Assembly (NCBI GenBank): GCA_900752115.1
Contig: CAADUC010000108.1
Coordinates: 9,329-73,328 of the forward strand
DNA: 64,000 bases
DNA from: Clostridia bacterium
GTDB lineage: Bacteria; Bacillota; Clostridia; Oscillospirales; Acutalibacteraceae
Reading direction: 5' to 3'
A program made the translations under genes and the position numbers. The notes below the pieces were generated by a model that searched no databases, was not told where the DNA came from, and saw nothing but the letters and a program-made list of their open reading frames with translations. Position 1 is the stretch's first letter, and every line of letters begins with the position of its first letter. Positions 8,785 to 17,383 of this stretch are shown piece after piece.

Positions 8785-9642
8785 TCACAGCAGCCGGAGC
8801 GCCCGCATCAAACCGGGCAGCTCCTCTTCAAAATTGACGCCGAAGCGCGGATCGGACCCGGACAGACTGGTACGCAAAATGGATCGGCTGACAAAATCAG
8901 CGGCCGCCTGCATCGCGTCCCGCAGCGGGAGCTCCCGCAGCAATCCTGCCAAAAGCGCCGCCCCGAAAAGGTCTCCCGTACCGTGAAAATGCCCTTCCAC
9001 ACGCGGAGCAGCAGCAAAACCGATCTCCTCCGTCTCCGTGTCATAGCATGCCGCGCCGATCGCATCATCCGACGAAACGACGCCCGTAAGAACAACACAG
9101 CGCGGCCCCAGCGCAGCCAGCCGGGGCAGAAGAGCCTTCGCCTCCTCCCTTGTGGGAAGGCCGGGCCGCGGTTCCTCCCCGAGAAGAAGAGCCGCCTCCG
9201 TTGCATTCGGCAAAATCAAATCCGCCGAGCAGCAGAATGCCGCCATCGCCTTCGCCGTCTCCTGCGAGATGCCGCTGTAAAGCCTGCCGTTGTCACCGAG
9301 AGCGGGATCGGCAAGAAAAATCGTCTCCGGACGGCGCAAAACACGCACCAGCTCCCTGCAGGCGTCAATCTGACCGGGAGACGACATGTAGCCGGTATAA
9401 ATGGCGTCGAAGGAGAGCGACAGCTCGCTCCACTGGCGTGCAAACGCCCGCACGCCATGAGTGAAATCCTCGTGAAATACACCGGGCAGACCGCCCGTGT
9501 GCGAGCTCAGCACAGCCGTCGGCACAGCGCTCGCAGCAATTCCCGCCGCAGAAAGAACAGGAAGAATCACTGTGAGCGAACATTTGCCGAAGCCCGAGAG
9601 ATCATGAACGGCAGCCGCTGTTTTCTGCACGGCGCGCCTCAC
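8785..9642 (-). CDS. pdxY: Pyridoxal/pyridoxamine kinase (PdxY/ThiD-like)
   Basis: This ribokinase-superfamily enzyme phosphorylates vitamin B6 vitamers to pyridoxal phosphate precursors in the cytoplasm. The N-terminus AAVHDLSGFGKCSLTVILPVLSA is the classic pyridoxal kinase opening, and the C-terminal GHFHGTGDLFGAALLAGLL contains the catalytic GTGD. Length (285) is normal. Its ATG overlaps the stop of the preceding helix protein by four bases. The distinction between PdxK and PdxY cannot be made from sequence alone. A 219-base gap separates it from the FHA-SEDS gene. Confidence 0.85.
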   Translation of the reverse strand: MRRAVQKTAAAVHDLSGFGKCSLTVILPVLSAAGIAASAVPTAVLSSHTGGLPGVFHEDFTHGVRAFARQWSELSLSFDAIYTGYMSSPGQIDACRELVRVLRRPETIFLADPALGDNGRLYSGISQETAKAMAAFCCSADLILPNATEAALLLGEEPRPGLPTREEAKALLPRLAALGPRCVVLTGVVSSDDAIGAACYDTETEEIGFAAAPRVEGHFHGTGDLFGAALLAGLLRELPLRDAMQAAADFVSRSILRTSLSGSDPRFGVNFEEELPGLMRALRLL

Positions 9643-10304
9643 ACCTTTGCGGCAATCTCGCCGGGACGCTTGAAAATATGACCGGCTGGCACCAGACCGC
9701 GTACCATCGAAAGCGGATATACATTGCTGTGGCGGCCGATCACCGTGCCGGGATTGAGCCCAGAGCCGCAGCCAACCTCGACGAAATCACCGAGCATGGC
9801 GCCCATCTTTTTAAGACCCGTCGCAATCTCCTCTTTGCCGTCGCGTACCACAACAAGCGTCTTGTCGCTCTTCACGTTTGAGGTAATGGAACCCGCGCCC
9901 ATATGGGATTTGTAGCCCAGAATCGAGTCCCCGACATAGTTGTAATGCGGCACCTGCACATTATCAAAAAGGATCACATTCTTGAGCTCCGTCGAGTTGC
10001 CGACGACGCAGTCGGCTCCGACGAGCGCCTTACCGCGGATAAACGCGCCGGGACGCACCTCCGTGCGGGGCCCAATGATGGCGGGACCTGCAATGTAGGT
10101 ATTGGGATAAACCTTGGCAGACTTCGCGATCCAGACGTTCTCCGAAGGACGATCATACTCCTCCTCCGAAAGCGTTTTGCCAAGCTCAAGGATGAAGTCT
10201 CCAATCCCGGAGAGCGCCTCCCAGGGGTATTCCCATGTGCTCAGCAGCGGGGCCGCCTGCGTATGCGTAAGGTCATAGAGATTGACAATCTTTGCTTCTT
10301 CCAT
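9639..10304 (-). CDS. GlmU-like left-handed beta-helix protein
   Basis: The 221-residue protein has hexapeptide repeats (for example AKSAKVYPNTYIAGPAIIG and EVRPGAFIRGKALVGADC) across residues 60-200, forming a left-handed beta helix as in the acetyltransferase half of GlmU. It lacks the nucleotidyltransferase half. Databases often call such proteins UDP-N-acetylglucosamine pyrophosphorylase-like, but the expected activity is acyl or nucleotidyl transfer to a sugar of unknown type. I chose the ATG at 10304 because AGGAGGA lies eight bases upstream; the open frame continues to 10454 without a ribosome site. It is coupled to the kinase gene that follows. Confidence 0.78.
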   Translation of the reverse strand: MEEAKIVNLYDLTHTQAAPLLSTWEYPWEALSGIGDFILELGKTLSEEEYDRPSENVWIAKSAKVYPNTYIAGPAIIGPRTEVRPGAFIRGKALVGADCVVGNSTELKNVILFDNVQVPHYNYVGDSILGYKSHMGAGSITSNVKSDKTLVVVRDGKEEIATGLKKMGAMLGDFVEVGCGSGLNPGTVIGRHSNVYPLSMVRGLVPAGHIFKRPGEIAAKV

Positions 10305-10489
10305 AAAACGATTCCTCCTGATGCGGCCAATTTCTCTCCGCAATGCGAAAAAGAAACTGTGCCGGACAATTGAATTTGGGAAAACGGAAAACATGCCGTT
10401 TCCTTCCGGCAGACATGCTTCCGGGAACTCACGGAGACAACCGGCAGACAGCAAGACCGAACGGCCGCCGGATCAAAACGCCGCAAGCT

Positions 10490-11362
10490 TCACTTGGATT
10501 CTGCAGCGTTCTTTTTCTGCCGCTCCTCCTTCGCCGGCAGACAGAGAGCCGCCAAGCCTTCCAGCCTCGCCATGTGGTAGCGGCGGATGATCTCCCGCTC
10601 CTGATCGGGAAGGCGGTCGTTTTCCGGGGACTGCAGAAACTGAACGCTCCCCAGTTCCTGAGAAAACTCCCGGAAAGAAGAGAGGCGGCATGAAATACGA
10701 AAAATTTCCTCGTCGCTGCCTCGGAGAAGCCTTCGCTCGGAAACATAAGCCTCAATGCTGCGGGCCAGACGCTCCGTCTGCGCGGCCAATTCCTTACACG
10801 GAGCCGGAGCGCCCGCGCGTGCAGCGTGCAGCGCCTGGGCGGCAACGGCGCAGAGCGCTTCATAGTTTTCACGGACCTCCCCGGCGTAATGATGCGGCAT
10901 CACAATCAGATTCACGGTAAGGGCAACCAGAATGCCAATCAAAGCGTCCGCGGCACAGGTAAGGGCATGCTGCCAGTAAAAGCCGCTCGGCGGCGTCAGC
11001 ATCACGGAAAACAAGGTGAGCTCCGAGAGCAGAACGCCTCTCTCCAGCTTCAGCAAAACACAAACATAGAGTGTAATAATGACGCCAATTCCACACAATC
11101 CAGCGTTCCCATGCCCCGCATAGGAAAACAGCAGTCCGACCACAGCACCGATCAAAATCCCCGCTGCGCCGTCTCTGGCGGTGCGCAGGGAAAAATCAAT
11201 GGATTTTTCCATCACAGCCACGGCGGCAATCGCCGAGGCAAGCGGCTGACCGAACGGAAGCGCATAGGAAATCAGCAGACAAAGCGTAACAGCCATCCCT
11301 GTTTTGACAACGCGGAGACCGGGTCCAAGCTTTCGGCCAACAGGCCGATCTGTCGGCTTCAC
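10490..11362 (-). CDS. Aromatic acid exporter (ArAE/FUSC-like) family membrane protein
   Basis: The 290-residue protein has four to six hydrophobic helices in its first 160 residues, then a long helical cytoplasmic tail rich in Glu, Arg and Ala. This is the layout of the ArAE_1 family of Gram-positive bacteria. The opening GPGLRVVKTGMAVTLCLLISYAL is typical. I place the start at the GTG at 11362, which overlaps the phosphatase stop as GTGA behind GGAGGGA, instead of the ATG at 11464 inside the phosphatase gene. The transported substrate is unknown. Confidence 0.8.
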   Translation of the reverse strand: MKPTDRPVGRKLGPGLRVVKTGMAVTLCLLISYALPFGQPLASAIAAVAVMEKSIDFSLRTARDGAAGILIGAVVGLLFSYAGHGNAGLCGIGVIITLYVCVLLKLERGVLLSELTLFSVMLTPPSGFYWQHALTCAADALIGILVALTVNLIVMPHHYAGEVRENYEALCAVAAQALHAARAGAPAPCKELAAQTERLARSIEAYVSERRLLRGSDEEIFRISCRLSSFREFSQELGSVQFLQSPENDRLPDQEREIIRRYHMARLEGLAALCLPAKEERQKKNAAESK

Positions 11363-12033
11363 TTTCGTCCCTCCACGCCGGCCAAAGGCAGCAGCTCTTC
11401 CGGACAGGCGGCCAACGTACATGCGCCATGCTCCAGGAGCTCTTCCCTGTCCCGGAATCCCCACAGAACGCCCACCGTCCGCATACCGGCCGCACGCCCC
11501 GTATCCATATCAACGCCACTGTCTCCAATGTACAGGCACTGTGCCGGTTCCACGCCGAGTTCACGCGCAATCAGAAGAGGAGCATCCGGAGCAGGCTTAC
11601 AGGGGATCCCCTCCCGCTGGCCGTAATACACGTCGAAAAGGCCGGCCGGAAAGAGCGCCTCCACAACGGATCGCGTATCCCGATCCGGCTTGTTCGAGCA
11701 GACAGCCAGCTGAATTCCTGACGCTCTCAGCGTTTGCAGCGCCTCGAGCATTCCGGGATACTGCGTCACGTCCTTCAGAGGATCTGCGGCATATAAAGCA
11801 TCGTATTCAGAGCGCAGACGGGCGACGTCCTCCTCCGAATAACTCCCGGCAACACGCGCAAGCATACGCCGCATCAGGCGATCCGCACCGTTTCCAACCA
11901 GGAACCGGTATTCCGCGGCGGGAAGAATGGGCGGAAAACCGCAGCGGCGCAGCGCCTCGTTGGCAAAACCTGCGATCGAGTTCAGCGTATTGGCGAGGGT
12001 GCCGTCGAGATCAAAAACACAAAGTTGAACCAT
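11359..12033 (-). CDS. HAD-superfamily phosphatase, phosphoglycolate phosphatase-like
   Basis: The 224-residue protein starts MVQLCVFDLDGTLANTLNS with the nucleophile motif DLDGT at 8-12. It has a helical cap, the motif II Ser/Thr (VCSNKP), the motif III Lys (CKPAPD) and the acidic motif IV (YIGDSGVDMDTGRAAGM). This is the Gph/YfbT type of HAD hydrolase. The substrate may be phosphoglycolate or another small phosphoester; sequence does not decide. It is coupled to the downstream ArAE-like gene by a GTGA overlap. Confidence 0.85.
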   Translation of the reverse strand: MVQLCVFDLDGTLANTLNSIAGFANEALRRCGFPPILPAAEYRFLVGNGADRLMRRMLARVAGSYSEEDVARLRSEYDALYAADPLKDVTQYPGMLEALQTLRASGIQLAVCSNKPDRDTRSVVEALFPAGLFDVYYGQREGIPCKPAPDAPLLIARELGVEPAQCLYIGDSGVDMDTGRAAGMRTVGVLWGFRDREELLEHGACTLAACPEELLPLAGVEGRK

Positions 12034-12064
12034 GGTTCCAGCTCCCTTGCAGCGCAGCGGAGCC

Positions 12065-13507
12065 TCACGCCTGTCCGGCGGAGGAGCCTCCTCTGTGCAG
12101 GATTTTTTTCACACTTTCAAGGATCTCTTTCATATTGAGCACAAGCATCAGCGCTGTCAGCAAAACCTGCCAGAGGATCCACAGAGGAACCTCAAAGATC
12201 ATGAGAAGCGCCTGCCCCATCAGCAAAAGAGTATTGACCGTAAGTCTCAAGGTGCTGATACGCATGCGCACATATCGCTTGGTATCCACCATTCGAATAA
12301 GGAAAACCACGACATAGCTGATGAGCATGGCCAGCGCGGAGCCATTCACACCCCACCAAGGAATCAGCAGCAAATTCATACCAATGTTGACGCCCGCACC
12401 GACGATGGCAGTCATAAGCGAGTGCATGCTCTTTTTCTCCATCATATAGATGCTGCCGAGAAAATTGACCAGGCAGGTAAAAACCGTAGCCACGACAAGC
12501 AGAGGAATGTATTGCCACGACGTATAGTAATCCGACGCCACCAGAATCCGCGTGATCACCTTGCTGAACAGAATCACGCCGGAAGCCGCCATAAACATCA
12601 GCGCATAATAAGCGGTAAACACTTTCGTAAAGAAGCGGTTTTTCCCTTTTTTCTCCGTAACCGCGCTCATCTGCCAGGCGTCCATGAAGATACCGGAAAC
12701 CAGCACAATCAGATTCGGCACCTTATAAGCTGCCACATACAGTCCGGCGTCCGTCTGGCTCATCATGGCGGCAATGAGGAAGCGGTTGGAGATGTTGGTA
12801 ATCCACCAGAAAATAGTATTCGGCACCATCGGGATGGAATACTTGAGCATGGCAAAGGGAACGGCGCGATCCATCCGCATCGGCCGCAGAAAACGCAGAT
12901 TTTTTGTCGTCACCGCCAGGAAAATGACGGAACACGCATCAGAGGTAATAATGGCAGAAATGTAGCCAACCACGCCCATCTGGAAAACCATCACGTAAAG
13001 GCAGGAAAAGAGAACCGTCGTAAAGGTACTCAAAATCCCGTCAACCGCAAACAAGCGAACCATTCCGCGGGCACGCGTAAACTGCGAAAAGAGCGAACGC
13101 ATGGAAGATGTTCCCACAAAGCAAACCAAATACATCATATACTTTGAGACGTACTTTGGCTCTATGTCCATGATCTCCATCACAGGGGTCAATGTGGGAA
13201 CGATCACCGGCTGAAGCACCATCAACAGCAAAAAGCCAAACAGAATCGTAAAAAATCCTGTAGTAAAGACGTCGCTTTTTTTCACGCTGTTATCCAGTCC
13301 AAAGCGAATGATGGCATTGATGATACCGAGCGTCGCAAGAGGCAGGAGCAGATTGCCCATGTCCACGATCATATTGGTGATACTGAATTCCGCCGGCGTG
13401 AGCGCATACGACAGCAGCGGCGTGAGCAAAAAGCTCAGCACCTTGGAGCTGAAAGTACCGATCGCGAAAATGAGGGTATTCGAAATCAGCCGTTTATACT
13501 TATTCAA
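12065..13507 (-). CDS. Polysaccharide flippase (MOP/Wzx-like)
   Basis: The 480-residue integral membrane protein has about 12-14 hydrophobic helices. Its N-terminus MNKYKRLISNTLIFAIGTFS is characteristic of Wzx-type oligosaccharide flippases that turn lipid-linked glycans across the membrane. No glycosyltransferase cluster is adjacent, so the cargo is unknown. The gene has its own promoter near 13.7 kb and a leader of about 170 bases with two small hairpins. The phosphatase gene starts 31 bases after its stop and may be co-transcribed. Confidence 0.85.
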   Translation of the reverse strand: MNKYKRLISNTLIFAIGTFSSKVLSFLLTPLLSYALTPAEFSITNMIVDMGNLLLPLATLGIINAIIRFGLDNSVKKSDVFTTGFFTILFGFLLLMVLQPVIVPTLTPVMEIMDIEPKYVSKYMMYLVCFVGTSSMRSLFSQFTRARGMVRLFAVDGILSTFTTVLFSCLYVMVFQMGVVGYISAIITSDACSVIFLAVTTKNLRFLRPMRMDRAVPFAMLKYSIPMVPNTIFWWITNISNRFLIAAMMSQTDAGLYVAAYKVPNLIVLVSGIFMDAWQMSAVTEKKGKNRFFTKVFTAYYALMFMAASGVILFSKVITRILVASDYYTSWQYIPLLVVATVFTCLVNFLGSIYMMEKKSMHSLMTAIVGAGVNIGMNLLLIPWWGVNGSALAMLISYVVVFLIRMVDTKRYVRMRISTLRLTVNTLLLMGQALLMIFEVPLWILWQVLLTALMLVLNMKEILESVKKILHRGGSSAGQA

Positions 13508-13686
13508 CGCAATTCCTCAGTTCGTGTTAAATTTCCCGGGGAATCCTCCCCGAAGGGCTGTTCCATTCTGTTTCAAATCTGTTTCGCGAGCCGCCGGACG
13601 GCTTCTGCGCCAGACACAGGGCACCGCGCAGAGCTTTCTCCTGCAGATCTTTCGCCTGCAGGCGGCTTGTGAGATCCAATGAAGGT

Positions 13687-13715
13687 ATTATAGCTTTTTC
13701 CGCCCGGAAATGCAA
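13687..13715 (-). promoter_or_regulatory. Predicted promoter of the flippase gene
   Basis: On the minus strand TTGCAT and a perfect TATAAT are spaced 17 bases apart. The predicted RNA start is about 170 bases before the coding start. Confidence 0.72.
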
Positions 13716-13772
13716 ATCGCCGTATTTTCTCCCGGGACAGCACGAAAAACGGCATATTTCCGGCCAATTTGC

Positions 13773-13797
13773 AGTATACAACTAATCTAGTATACAA
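13773..13797. repeat. Operator-like direct repeat
   Basis: The nine bases AGTATACAA occur at 13773-13781 and again at 13789-13797, 16 bases apart, so about one and a half helix turns. Each copy contains the palindrome GTATAC. They lie 58-82 bases upstream of the flippase -35 box and downstream of recQ. Confidence 0.5.
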
Positions 13798-13849
13798 AAA
13801 ACAGATGGAAAAAGCCGGTATATTCCATGGAAAAATCGTAAAGAAACCG

Positions 13850-15715
13850 TTAATTTTCTCCACGCTCCTGCGCATAGTCACGCAGCAGCTGCAGGACCTC
13901 GGCGCCATACCGCTCCAATTTTGCACGTCCAACGCCATTCACCGTAAGAAGCGCTTCTTCCGTCAGCGGAAGATAACCCGCCATTTCCCGCAAAGCGCGA
14001 TCGGTAAAAACAACATAAGCCGGAACGCCGAGACGGCGTGCAAGACGGGCGCGAAGCGCGCGCAGCTGTTCGTAAAGCTCCGGACGTTCCGTCATTTCTC
14101 CCTTGCTCTCTTCCTGCTTTCGCTTGCGTTCCCGCCTCGCAGCAAACGGCTCTTCCTTTGGGAAAGGCAGGAAAATGCTGTCTCCGCTTTCCAGGCTCTC
14201 TCGTCCTGCCTCCGTCAGCATCAGAACAGGATACTCCCCGTCGGAAAGCGCAAGCAGTCCCCTTCCGATCAGGCGGTGGATAAGATCCAGAACGGAACCG
14301 CCTGAAAGCCCGGCAAGTGCTCCGTACTGGGGAAGCTGATCCAGAGAACGGCGGCGCACCGTCTCATTCTTCTCCCCCGTTTTCCCTCCCTGGAGAATGG
14401 CGGCGATCGTCGTTTTTCCATAACCGCGCCCGCAGGCCCTTACGCAGGAGAGAACGGCTGCCGCCTCGTGCGTAACGTCACGAAGCTCGCCCTGTTCAAG
14501 ACAATTCCCGCAGTTTTCGCACCGCTCGGGCGCCGCTTCTCCGAAGTAGCGCAAAATGTATGCGCGCAGACAGCCGCCTGTAAAACAGTAAAATGTCATT
14601 TTTTTCAGGCGTTCCTCATCAAGCTTGCGAACACGTTCCCGTTCTTCGTCGGTGAGCTCCTCATTTTCGTTTGCCGAGTTTTCTATTAAAAGCCGGTTGG
14701 TCACAACATCCTGTCCGGAATAGAGGAGCACACACCGCGCGGCGGAACCGTCCCGTCCCGCGCGCCCTGCCTCCTGGTAATAGCCTTCCATGTTTTTCGG
14801 CATATTATAATGTACAACCATGGAAACATTCGACTTATCGATCCCCATCCCAAAGGCGTTCGTCGCTATCATCACAGACGCTCTGTCATAGATAAAGTCA
14901 TCCTGATTTTTTCGCCGCTCCTCATCGGACAGGCCTGCGTGATACCGCACGGCCTCTACACCCTGTGCACGCAGCCGCTCACAGACCTCTTCCACCGTGC
15001 GGCGCGTCAGGCAATAGACAATCACACTTTGCCCTTCCTCCTGCCGCACAAGAGAAAGAAGAGCGGAAAACTTATCCGCAGGCTTTTTTACCTCAAAGCA
15101 GAGATTCGGCCTGTCAAAGCCGGTACACACCGACACGGGATTTTTCAGACCGAGAAGAGAAACAATATCGCGGCGCACCTGCGCCGTGGCCGTTGCGGTG
15201 AAAGCGCCCACCGGCGGCCGCTTGGGCAAGGATTCGATGAATTCCCGGATTTTCAGATAACTCGGTCGAAAATCCTGCCCCCATTGAGAAACACAGTGCG
15301 CCTCATCTACTGCCACCAGAGAAATCGGAAGCCGCTCCGCGACGCGCAGAAAGCTCTCTGTGAGCAGACGTTCCGGCGCCACGTAAATAATTTTATACCA
15401 GCCCTGCGAGGCGCGTTCCAGCGCAAGACGGAACTGCCCCGGCGTCAAAGAACTGTTGAGGTACGCCGCCTTCACGCCCGACTGAATCAGGGAAGCGACC
15501 TGATCCTTCATCAGCGAAATCAGGGGCGACACCACAAGGGCTGCGCCGTCAAGCATCAGAGACGGCGTCTGGAAGCAAATGGACTTTCCCGCTCCGGTCG
15601 GCATCAGACCGAAAACATCCCGGCCCGCGAGCAGGCCGTCAACCAGCTCCTCCTGTCCGGGCCGAAAGGCGGAATATCCGAAATATTCTCTGAGTATCCT
15701 CAGCTTTTCCTGCAT
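13850..15715 (-). CDS. recQ: ATP-dependent DNA helicase RecQ
   Basis: This 3'-5' DNA helicase acts in recombination repair and replication fork restart. The 621-residue protein has the full RecQ layout. The helicase core has PTGAGKS and the DEAH box (VAVDEAHCVSQWGQDFRPSY). The RQC zinc site has four cysteines (CLRAYILRYFGE followed by CENCGNC). An HRDC domain occupies the last 80 residues. The ATG at 15715 follows GGAG with an eight-base gap; the open frame begins 39 bases earlier without a ribosome site. The gene is monocistronic with its own strong promoter. Confidence 0.94.
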   Translation of the reverse strand: MQEKLRILREYFGYSAFRPGQEELVDGLLAGRDVFGLMPTGAGKSICFQTPSLMLDGAALVVSPLISLMKDQVASLIQSGVKAAYLNSSLTPGQFRLALERASQGWYKIIYVAPERLLTESFLRVAERLPISLVAVDEAHCVSQWGQDFRPSYLKIREFIESLPKRPPVGAFTATATAQVRRDIVSLLGLKNPVSVCTGFDRPNLCFEVKKPADKFSALLSLVRQEEGQSVIVYCLTRRTVEEVCERLRAQGVEAVRYHAGLSDEERRKNQDDFIYDRASVMIATNAFGMGIDKSNVSMVVHYNMPKNMEGYYQEAGRAGRDGSAARCVLLYSGQDVVTNRLLIENSANENEELTDEERERVRKLDEERLKKMTFYCFTGGCLRAYILRYFGEAAPERCENCGNCLEQGELRDVTHEAAAVLSCVRACGRGYGKTTIAAILQGGKTGEKNETVRRRSLDQLPQYGALAGLSGGSVLDLIHRLIGRGLLALSDGEYPVLMLTEAGRESLESGDSIFLPFPKEEPFAARRERKRKQEESKGEMTERPELYEQLRALRARLARRLGVPAYVVFTDRALREMAGYLPLTEEALLTVNGVGRAKLERYGAEVLQLLRDYAQERGEN

Positions 15716-16085
15716 GATCACAGCTCCATCTTGTATTTTTGCAAACGGCAGCACAGGAACGGACGGTTTGCGCTTTTCCAGTTTTAATTTGTTCTGTAAA
15801 AAAAACAGCTGTCATGCTATTCAGTCCGCTTTTCAAAAACAAGCATGCCTTACCGTTTCTTTTATTATCCACTTTTTTCCTGTATTTGTAAAGCCAATCG
15901 ACCCTATTTGCTTTTCAAGAAGGAATCCATTTCCAAAAAAGACATTTTCCCCAATCCAACGCTCTCCCTGCCTGTTTTGCAGAGACGTCCAGTCATTGCC
16001 ACGTCTAAACAAGGGTGCGCCGCACACAATAGAAGAGCGGCGCAAACTGCCGCAAACGCGTCCTGCAACGGAAGGAGAATACAAC
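15716..16085. other. Intergenic region between divergent recQ and the small ORF pair
   Basis: It holds the recQ promoter on the minus strand and, on the plus strand, a GCGCCGC/GCGGCGC hairpin at about 16017-16043, ahead of the small ORF ribosome site. I could not find a convincing plus-strand promoter. Open frames here lack ribosome sites. Confidence 0.45.
15864..15892 (-). promoter_or_regulatory. Predicted recQ promoter
   Basis: On the minus strand TTTACA and GATAAT, each five of six against consensus, are separated by 17 bases. The RNA would start about 140 bases before the recQ ATG. Confidence 0.7.
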
Positions 16086-16283
16086 ATGGCACATGGATTT
16101 CCTGAGGGACTTTTGTTCGCCATTGCGGAGAACCCCGCGGCGTCGGAGGCCTTCCGCACAATGGGGAGCGACCAAAGGCAGGCTTTGTTCCTGCGAGCGC
16201 GTCAGGCAAGCAGCAAGGAGGAAATCCGCCGTCTTGCGGACAGCCTCGCTTCCTCCATCGACGAACATCCCCAGGCGTTCTGA
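16086..16283 (+). CDS. Small protein of unknown function (first of a pair)
   Basis: A 65-residue frame starts at an ATG nine bases after GGAAGGAG, a strong site that supports translation. The product begins MAHGFPEGLLFAIAENPAAS and ends in a charged helical part (SSKEEIRRLADSL). It resembles small clostridial proteins with a GxxxALAxNxxAMxxF opening and an SKEEM tail that have no known function. No signal peptide or membrane segment is seen. The related second small gene follows 22 bases later, so the two are likely co-transcribed. Confidence 0.68.
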   Translation: MAHGFPEGLLFAIAENPAASEAFRTMGSDQRQALFLRARQASSKEEIRRLADSLASSIDEHPQAF

Positions 16284-16305
16284 CGCGCCGGAAAGGAGAA
16301 ACCTC

Positions 16306-16491
16306 ATGCAGTTTCCGTTTTCTCTTTATCCTCTCGCCCTCGGCTATCCGTTCGGCGACTTCGGCGATCATCAGCGCGCAAAGCGGTATTTTGACTCTCT
16401 CCCCGAGGAAGAGCAGCTCGCTCTTCTGCGCAGCGATATCACAGCCGGAGATTTCGATCACGAAATCGAGGAATTGAAAATGCGGGAGTAA
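16306..16491 (+). CDS. Small protein of unknown function (second of a pair)
   Basis: The 61-residue frame has AAAGGAGAAA placed seven bases before its ATG. It reads MQFPFSLYPLALGYPFGDFG, then RYFDSLPEEEQLALLRSDI and a helical acidic tail. The F-x-S-L-x-E-E-x-x-x-L-L core aligns by eye with the TMGSDQRQALFLRAR part of its neighbour, so the two look like diverged copies of one fold. It lies in a tandem pair on the plus strand before a strong terminator-like hairpin. Confidence 0.68.
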   Translation: MQFPFSLYPLALGYPFGDFGDHQRAKRYFDSLPEEEQLALLRSDITAGDFDHEIEELKMRE

Positions 16492-16620
16492 CCCGGTCTT
16501 AAGCCGGATTCCCGCAAATCCGGAACACACGGCGAATCAAAACTCTCTCCAAGCGTGCACAAATACACGGCACGCATTCTTTTCCTCCTTCGGACTGGCC
16601 TGGAACTCCAATCCTTCGAA

Positions 16621-16664
16621 GAAAAGAAAAAGAGGCCCCTTCCGCTTAAGCGGAAGGGGCCTCT
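16621..16664. terminator. Strong intrinsic terminator hairpin
   Basis: A perfect 34-base inverted repeat (16631-16664) forms a GC-rich stem around TTAA. On the minus strand it runs into a T-rich stretch, so it ends the flavodoxin transcript; it may also stop the small ORF transcript. Confidence 0.85.
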
Positions 16665-16685
16665 GATCCTATATGCGTATGCAGC

Positions 16686-17105
16686 TTACAGGTTGTCAAC
16701 AACCTTCTGCGCCCACTCCACAGCCGCCTTAACATCAGCGTCCGTGGGCATGCCCTTCTTGAAGAGAGAGCTCTTCACACGAACCGTATGTACGTCGGGC
16801 ACCATGTGAACGCCCTTGGACTCCATCGCCTTCTTAATCTCATCAAGGCCGGAAGTATTTCCGTTACCGTTCAAAACATAAAACGCAACATTCTGTGCGC
16901 GGGCCGGAGTCAGATCGCGGCAGAAATGATCAACGGGGCCAGGCAGCTTACCGTTCATTTCCACGCCGATAAAAATAATTTTCTCACCCTCGCAGGGATA
17001 AGCAGGCGGGATCTGATCACAGACACACTGATGAATACGCCCCAGTTCGGAAGCAATCACCTGAGCGGAACCACTTTTCGCGAAATGCAGAGACTTGGCT
17101 TTCAT
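16686..17105 (-). CDS. Flavodoxin-like domain protein
   Basis: The 139-residue protein resembles the short flavodoxin family of Firmicutes, which may bind FMN for electron transfer. The usual N-terminal phosphate loop (SxTGxT) is weak: the opening MKAKSLHFAKSGSAQVIASELGR has SGSAQ in that place. The central part (GEKIIFIGVEMNGKLPGPVDHFC) and the end with paired helices fit the fold. Its ATG has GGAGGAATTG upstream. It is a single-gene unit ending at the hairpin near 16.64 kb. Partners are unknown. Confidence 0.75.
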   Translation of the reverse strand: MKAKSLHFAKSGSAQVIASELGRIHQCVCDQIPPAYPCEGEKIIFIGVEMNGKLPGPVDHFCRDLTPARAQNVAFYVLNGNGNTSGLDEIKKAMESKGVHMVPDVHTVRVKSSLFKKGMPTDADVKAAVEWAQKVVDNL

Positions 17106-17203
17106 GAAACAATTCCTCCAATATTCACATAATGCTTGAAGCTCGGGAAAGGCACCGCATCAAAAGAACGATTGCGGGTATTCTTGCTCACTTCATTTTT
17201 TAT

Positions 17204-17212
17204 ATTGTAGCA
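17204..17212 (-). promoter_or_regulatory. Possible extended -10 promoter of the flavodoxin-like gene
   Basis: On the minus strand TGCTACAAT matches an extended -10 element, about 100 bases before the start codon. No good -35 box is seen, so confidence is low. Confidence 0.4.
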
Positions 17213-17343
17213 TAGATTTGTGAAGAACGGGTGACGAATCTTTTTGATTTAAGAAAAAATTTTGTGTATTTTTTGTGCATTTTGTATGTAATCCTTTTTA
17301 CGTGGAAAAAATCAAAAAATATTTCCTGCTTTTCCCAAACGCA

Positions 17344-17373
17344 TTGACAAAGCCCTTTTTGATAGAGTAAGAT
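17344..17373 (+). promoter_or_regulatory. Predicted promoter of the cobalamin operon
   Basis: A perfect TTGACA at 17344-17349 is followed after 18 bases by TAAGAT. RNA starting here would place the cobalamin riboswitch at its very 5' end. Confidence 0.6.
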
Positions 17374-17383
17374 AGGAAAGAAA

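Larger units (their letters stand above)
13508..13849. other. Intergenic region holding a promoter, leader hairpins and a direct repeat
   Basis: No gene is seen. From right to left, the region holds AT-rich DNA after recQ, two copies of a nine-base operator-like motif, the flippase promoter and a leader. The leader has a CCTGCAG/CTGCAGG hairpin (about 13650-13672) and a GCCGGACGGC hairpin. The leader is long enough for regulation, but I recognise no riboswitch class. Confidence 0.5.

Noticed and set aside
8573-8788. A 71-codon minus-strand frame filling the gap between pdxY and the FHA-SEDS gene, with a GTGA overlap
   Set aside because: The overlap is attractive, but the product is Arg/Cys-rich without a recognisable fold and no ribosome site is clear. 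It looks like chance.
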